Positions 5,824 through 8,437 of a stretch of 8,437 nucleotides of DNA are shown piece by piece; position 1 is the first letter of the stretch; each line of letters starts with the position of its first letter. The DNA is taken from assembly GCF_039928515.1 (NCBI RefSeq), contig NZ_JBDSSZ010000233.1. One strand, 5' to 3'. The notes beneath the pieces were generated by a model. That model did not search any database. It had not been told where the DNA came from and worked only from the letters and a program-made list of their open reading frames with translations. The position numbers and the translations under genes were made by a program. Source of the stretch: Capsulimonas sp039928515. Its GTDB lineage: Bacteria > Armatimonadota > Armatimonadia > Armatimonadales > Capsulimonadaceae.

Positions 5824-7314
5824 CTAACCCGCCGGGCGAATGTTCTGGTTCACTCGGAACAAGTTGTTCGGATCGTATTGCCGCTTTACCTCACGCAGGC
5901 GTGTGTAGTTTCCACGGTAGGATGCCTGAACACGCTCCTGCCCCTCTTCCATCATAAAGTTGACGTAGGCGCCGCCAGCGGAGTACGGGTGCAGAGCTTC
6001 CCAATAGTTTCGTGTCCACGACACGATGCTCTCGTTGTTGGCTGGGTCGGGATCCACGCCGACCATCACCTGAGCCCAGGTCGCGTCACGATAGCTAAAC
6101 GCGGTATCTTCGGCTCCGACTCGGTGCGCCGCCCCATCGATAGGATACAGATGCATCGTCGACTGCCAGGTCGGCAGCTCCATACCGAACTTGACGTGCT
6201 GATCGATCGCCTCATCGCTCAGCTCTTGGACGAAGTCGGCTCGCCAGTACCATTGATGCCCCGCCGGGTAGATGGGATCGAACACGCTTTGCAGCGCCGA
6301 GAACGGGACGGGACCGACACCATGCAGGGCGGGCGAACCGAACTCACGGATCGGGCGGAAGACCGCGTCCGCCAGCTCCTCCGGTCCAGTGTAACACCAG
6401 ACCACGCCGCACATTTTCTTCAAATGCAGGTGCTCTGGGAAAGGCGGCCCCGGAGGCACGGTGAGGAAGGCGAAAAATCCGTTCAGATCTTCTGGGGCGG
6501 AAGGCAGGAACTCACGATACCAGCGCATGACATCGCGGGCCTGTTCGATCGGCCAAAGGGTCGGACCGGCCATCACGGTGGAAACCGGATGCGTGCGGAA
6601 TAGAAAAGAGCAGACAACGCCAAAGTTGCCGCCGCCGCCGCGCAATCCCCAGAAGAGATCCTCATGCTCCTCGGCGCTTGCCGTCACCAGACTTCCATCG
6701 GCAAGCACGACTTCGGCGGCCAGCAGGTTGTCGATCGTCAAGCCGTACTTGCGGGTCAGATGTCCGATCCCGCCCCCCAGCGTCAACCCTCCGACGCCGG
6801 TAGACGAAATAATTCCGGAAGGCGTCGCTAAACCGAAGGCATGTGTCGCCTGGTCCACTTCGCTCCACAGACATCCACCTTCCACGCGGACGGCGCCACG
6901 CTCCGGATCAACTTGAATCCCTTTCATCTCGGACAGATCGATCACCAATCCGCCATCGCAGACGCCAAGACCGCCCGCGTTGTGCCCACCGCCGCGAACC
7001 GAGACCAGAATGGCGTTACGGCGCGCGAAGTTTACGCAGACAATGACATCCTGGGCGTCCACGCACCGAGCGATCATCGCCGGGCGCCGCTCGATCATTG
7101 CATTGTAAACAGATCGCGTGTCGTCATACGCCGCGTCTCCCGGCCCAATCAATTGGCCCCGCAGATTGGCGGCAAGCTCCTGAATGAGCAGTTCATCCAG
7201 CGTTCGGTCCGCGCCGTCCAATGTCTTCCATGCTATTTCCGGCTTTTGCGGCGTCCTCGCCTCAAAATGCCCATCGACGCTGCTTTGCGTCTTACTGTGC
7301 TGCTGTTCCTGCAT
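5824..7314 (-). CDS. FAD-linked oxidoreductase, berberine-bridge-enzyme type
   Basis: A 496-residue flavoprotein of the FAD_binding_4 plus BBE family, whose members oxidise sugars, alcohols or secondary metabolites and pass electrons to oxygen or another acceptor. Residues 107-115 (RGGGHNAGG) carry His111, the usual site of covalent 8-alpha-histidyl FAD. GVGGLTLGGGIG at 173-184 and DLFWGLRGGGGNFGVV at 219-234 bind FAD. The C-terminal BBE segment runs from YVNFMMEEG to YDPNNLF at 480-486 and QNIRP. The cysteine that gives plant BBE its second flavin bond is absent (Ile in GIISSTGVGG), so a single covalent link is predicted. The ATG at 7314 is chosen because AGGAGA (7321-7326, minus strand) lies 6 bases upstream; a longer reading to 7392 would start at the edge of the promoter -10 region. 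No signal peptide is seen, so it is probably cytoplasmic. The substrate is unknown. It is divergent from an HxlR regulator that probably controls it. Confidence 0.92.
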   Translation of the reverse strand: MQEQQHSKTQSSVDGHFEARTPQKPEIAWKTLDGADRTLDELLIQELAANLRGQLIGPGDAAYDDTRSVYNAMIERRPAMIARCVDAQDVIVCVNFARRNAILVSVRGGGHNAGGLGVCDGGLVIDLSEMKGIQVDPERGAVRVEGGCLWSEVDQATHAFGLATPSGIISSTGVGGLTLGGGIGHLTRKYGLTIDNLLAAEVVLADGSLVTASAEEHEDLFWGLRGGGGNFGVVCSFLFRTHPVSTVMAGPTLWPIEQARDVMRWYREFLPSAPEDLNGFFAFLTVPPGPPFPEHLHLKKMCGVVWCYTGPEELADAVFRPIREFGSPALHGVGPVPFSALQSVFDPIYPAGHQWYWRADFVQELSDEAIDQHVKFGMELPTWQSTMHLYPIDGAAHRVGAEDTAFSYRDATWAQVMVGVDPDPANNESIVSWTRNYWEALHPYSAGGAYVNFMMEEGQERVQASYRGNYTRLREVKRQYDPNNLFRVNQNIRPAG

Positions 7315-7369
7315 CTCTGTTCTCCTGATGCCTGAGCCCGATACATTCTGAGCATAAGCAAGGTGTATG

Positions 7370-7399
7370 GTTATAACATTGAATGAAGCCATTCATCAA
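7370..7399 (-). promoter_or_regulatory. Predicted promoter of the FAD oxidoreductase gene
   Basis: On the minus strand, TTGATG (7394-7399) and TATAAC (7370-7375) are spaced 18 bases apart. The -35 box touches the AGTACA/TGTACT dyad, and the TGAATG/CATTCA dyad lies in the spacer. The start point would be near 7363, about 50 bases before the ATG. Confidence 0.6.
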
Positions 7400-7406
7400 G
7401 TACAAT
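7379..7406 (+). promoter_or_regulatory. Predicted promoter of the HxlR-family gene
   Basis: TTGAAT at 7379-7384 and TACAAT at 7401-7406 are separated by 16 bases. It overlaps the opposing oxidoreductase promoter almost completely, and its -10 lies in the AGTACA/TGTACT dyad. This gives a leader of about 125 bases. A second -10-like TATAGT at 7448-7453 lacks a good -35. Confidence 0.5.
7380..7395. promoter_or_regulatory. Small dyad TGAATG-N4-CATTCA in the divergent promoter region
   Basis: Perfect 6-bp arms (7380-7385 and 7390-7395) around AAGC. It sits between the -35 and -10 of the oxidoreductase promoter and over the -35 of the regulator promoter, a position where bound protein would block both. 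Confidence 0.4.
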
Positions 7407-7415
7407 ATCTGTACT
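7399..7415. promoter_or_regulatory. Candidate HxlR-type operator AGTACA-N5-TGTACT
   Basis: A 17-bp perfect dyad (arms 7399-7404 and 7410-7415) covers the -10 of the regulator promoter and abuts the -35 of the oxidoreductase promoter. HxlR-family dimers typically bind short AT-rich dyads with GTAC- or TACT-like half-sites in such divergent regions. The assignment to the adjacent regulator is inference from position and symmetry. Confidence 0.5.
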
Positions 7416-7538
7416 GAATAGACGACGCGAATAACGGGACTCTATGCTATAGTGCTGTCCGTTTCGCCGCCGCCGCGTGTGATAGCTCCCTGCACGCACC
7501 CAACAAAATGGTAATGAAATTACTCAGCGGAGGGAATG

Positions 7539-8234
7539 ATGATTGCTCAGAGAGCCAGCTACGGACAATTCTGTCCGGTTGCTAAAGCATGTGAGGTATT
7601 TGCCGAGCGATGGACACCGCTCATTATTCGTGAGATGTTTATGGGAAGCCAGCGTTTCAGCGACATTCATCGGGGAGTGCCTCTGATGTCGCGGAGCCTG
7701 CTATCGAAGCGTCTACAGGAACTTGAACGCTCGGGGGTCATCCTGAGAACGGATTCCGGCGGGGGAGGCATCGTTTATTGCCTGACAGCCGCCGGCGAGG
7801 GATTAGGGCCCATTGTCGTGCAATTAGGGAACTGGGGAAAGCAGTGGACGCGGAGTGAAATGACAGCCCGTGACCTGGATGTCAGTCTTCTGATGTGGGA
7901 TATGCGCCGCCGCATCGATCATCAAAAGCTTCCTGAAGGAAAAATCGTGGTTCATTTTCAGTACCACGACGCCCCCATGGAGCGCCGGAGATGGTGGCTC
8001 GTTTTCGATCATGGCGAGGTGGATCTATGCCTGATCGATCCAGGCGTCGAGCCGGATCTCTATCTCAGCACCAGCGTCAGCACAATGACCAGCATCTGGA
8101 TGGGCGATCTTTCCTACGGTACGGCGCTGCAAACCCACTGCTTGACGCTGGAAGGACCATCCGAGCTTCGCAGCCGTCTGCCATCATGGCTCCGACTCAG
8201 CGTATTCGCCGAAGTAGAGCGCCAGGTCGGCTGA
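7539..8234 (+). CDS. HxlR-family regulator with SCP2-like C-terminal domain
   Basis: A 231-residue regulator. Residues 8-105 form the HxlR (MarR-like) winged helix: CPVAKACEVFAERWTPLIIREM at 12-33, then FSDIHRGVPLMSRSLLSKRLQEL at 40-62 as recognition region, then the wing (RTDSGGGGIVYCLTAAG, 70-86). Cys12 sits where family members such as YodB carry a redox- or electrophile-sensing cysteine. Cys18 and Cys81 are also in the domain. Residues about 135-225 resemble an SCP2 (sterol carrier protein 2)-type fold (WWLVFDHGEVDLCL, then the LTLEGPSELRSRLPSWL end), which may bind a hydrophobic ligand. Two ATGs are adjacent; the second (7539) is preferred because GGAGG at 7529-7533 is 5 bases away, against 2 for 7536. 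Divergent from the oxidoreductase, it probably represses that gene and itself. Confidence 0.9.
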   Translation: MIAQRASYGQFCPVAKACEVFAERWTPLIIREMFMGSQRFSDIHRGVPLMSRSLLSKRLQELERSGVILRTDSGGGGIVYCLTAAGEGLGPIVVQLGNWGKQWTRSEMTARDLDVSLLMWDMRRRIDHQKLPEGKIVVHFQYHDAPMERRRWWLVFDHGEVDLCLIDPGVEPDLYLSTSVSTMTSIWMGDLSYGTALQTHCLTLEGPSELRSRLPSWLRLSVFAEVERQVG

Positions 8235-8249
8235 AGCTCTGCTTCTCCG

Positions 8250-8278
8250 CCGCCAGCCGCATCCTAGATGGTTGGCGG
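8250..8278. repeat. Hairpin downstream of the HxlR gene
   Basis: CCGCCAGCC at 8250-8258 pairs with GGTTGGCGG at 8270-8278 (nine pairs including one G-U in RNA) around an 11-nt loop. No U-tract follows. It precedes the strong terminator and may only stabilise the 3' end of the transcript. Confidence 0.4.
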
Positions 8279-8296
8279 TGAACGGAGCCTCAAACG

Positions 8297-8334
8297 CAAG
8301 AAAGCCCTACAGTGTGAGCTGTAGGGCTTTCTTG
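8297..8334. terminator. Bidirectional terminator between HxlR gene and 5S rRNA gene
   Basis: A perfect 16-bp stem (8297-8312 with 8319-8334) and a 6-nt loop. The outer part of the stem is A-rich on one side and T-rich on the other, so transcripts from either strand end in a U-rich arm (GGGCUUUCUUG, then UUUC on the plus strand). It ends the HxlR transcript on the plus strand and the rRNA operon on the minus strand. Confidence 0.85.
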
Positions 8335-8343
8335 TTTCTGGTT

Positions 8344-8359
8344 CATCACTTTCGTGATT
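8344..8359 (-). other. Small GAAA-loop hairpin after the 5S rRNA
   Basis: On the minus strand ATCAC-GAAA-GTGAT forms a 5-bp stem (8345-8349 with 8354-8358) capped by a GNRA tetraloop, about 10 bases beyond the 5S 3' end. It may be a processing or stability element of the rRNA precursor. Confidence 0.35.
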
Positions 8360-8368
8360 GATTATTAA

Positions 8369-8437
8369 TCTGGCGGCGTCCTATTTTCCCGGGCAGTTGC
8401 CCACCAAGTATCTTCGGCGCAGGAGAGCTTAACTTCC
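8369..8437 (-). rRNA. rrf: 5S ribosomal RNA, 3' part, cut by the window edge
   Basis: The minus strand reads GGAAGTTAAGCTCTCCTGCG, then the GATACTTGGTGGGCAACTGC region, then GGGAAAATAGGACGCCGCCA. This is the conserved 3' half of bacterial 5S rRNA, including the pairing segment that closes helix I at the 3' end. Roughly 70 of about 115-120 bases are present; the 5' part, and probably 23S and 16S rRNA, lie beyond position 8437. The exact 3' end is uncertain by a few bases (8367-8371). The terminator at 8297-8334 follows it. Confidence 0.9.

Noticed and set aside
5536..6603. A 355-codon open frame on the plus strand
   Set aside because: It overlaps the end of the subunit 3-like gene, crosses the terminator and is antisense to the oxidoreductase. 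It resembles no protein family; GC-rich codon bias on the other strand explains it.
7315..7392. N-terminal extension of the FAD oxidoreductase to 7392
   Set aside because: It would start upstream of the predicted -10 region and contain the promoter and the ribosome binding site of the ATG at 7314.

Overview
The window looks like chromosomal DNA of a fairly GC-rich, diderm (Gram-negative-type) bacterium that uses the PEP-CTERM/exosortase surface-sorting system. Seven protein genes are well supported, and the 3' part of a 5S rRNA gene lies at the right edge. Several promoters match the ordinary sigma-70 pattern; the clearest is TTGACG-N17-TACACT at 3835-3863. PEP-CTERM proteins, a LacI regulator and an HxlR regulator together would fit Armatimonadota (for example Capsulimonas-like bacteria) or a neighbouring phylum. 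That placement is a guess from gene content; I could not search a database.

Left part (1-1756): two tandem paralogous secreted proteins, each with a signal peptide and a C-terminal VPEPSAP / membrane helix / basic tail. Both have a conserved FC-T-D motif and, 58 residues later, an AQ-[IV]-AVW motif. This resembles the Cys and Gln motifs of the thioester (TQXA/TED) adhesin domain. They are separated by a 122-bp gap holding a perfect 14-bp-arm inverted repeat that contains TATAAT.

Middle (1757-5174): a RecQ-family helicase whose four-cysteine zinc site lies about 190 residues further toward the C-terminus than in E. coli RecQ. Its start codon lies in a predicted hairpin. Next comes a LacI-family repressor with its own strong promoter and no adjacent target gene. 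Then follows a 280-bp intergenic region with several dyads.

Right part (5175-8437): a small orphan gluconate 2-dehydrogenase subunit 3-like protein converges on a BBE-type FAD oxidoreductase, with a shared bidirectional terminator between them. The oxidoreductase is divergent from an HxlR-family regulator that carries an SCP2-like C-terminal domain. The 224-bp divergent region has face-to-face predicted promoters and two small dyads placed exactly on them, the layout expected of a local regulator-oxidoreductase switch. The HxlR gene in turn converges on the 5S rRNA gene (minus strand, cut by the window edge), with a perfect 16-bp-stem terminator between them.

There is no sign of a phage, transposon, CRISPR array or tRNA. 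The items most worth a second look are the thioester-like PEP-CTERM pair and the HxlR/oxidoreductase control region.
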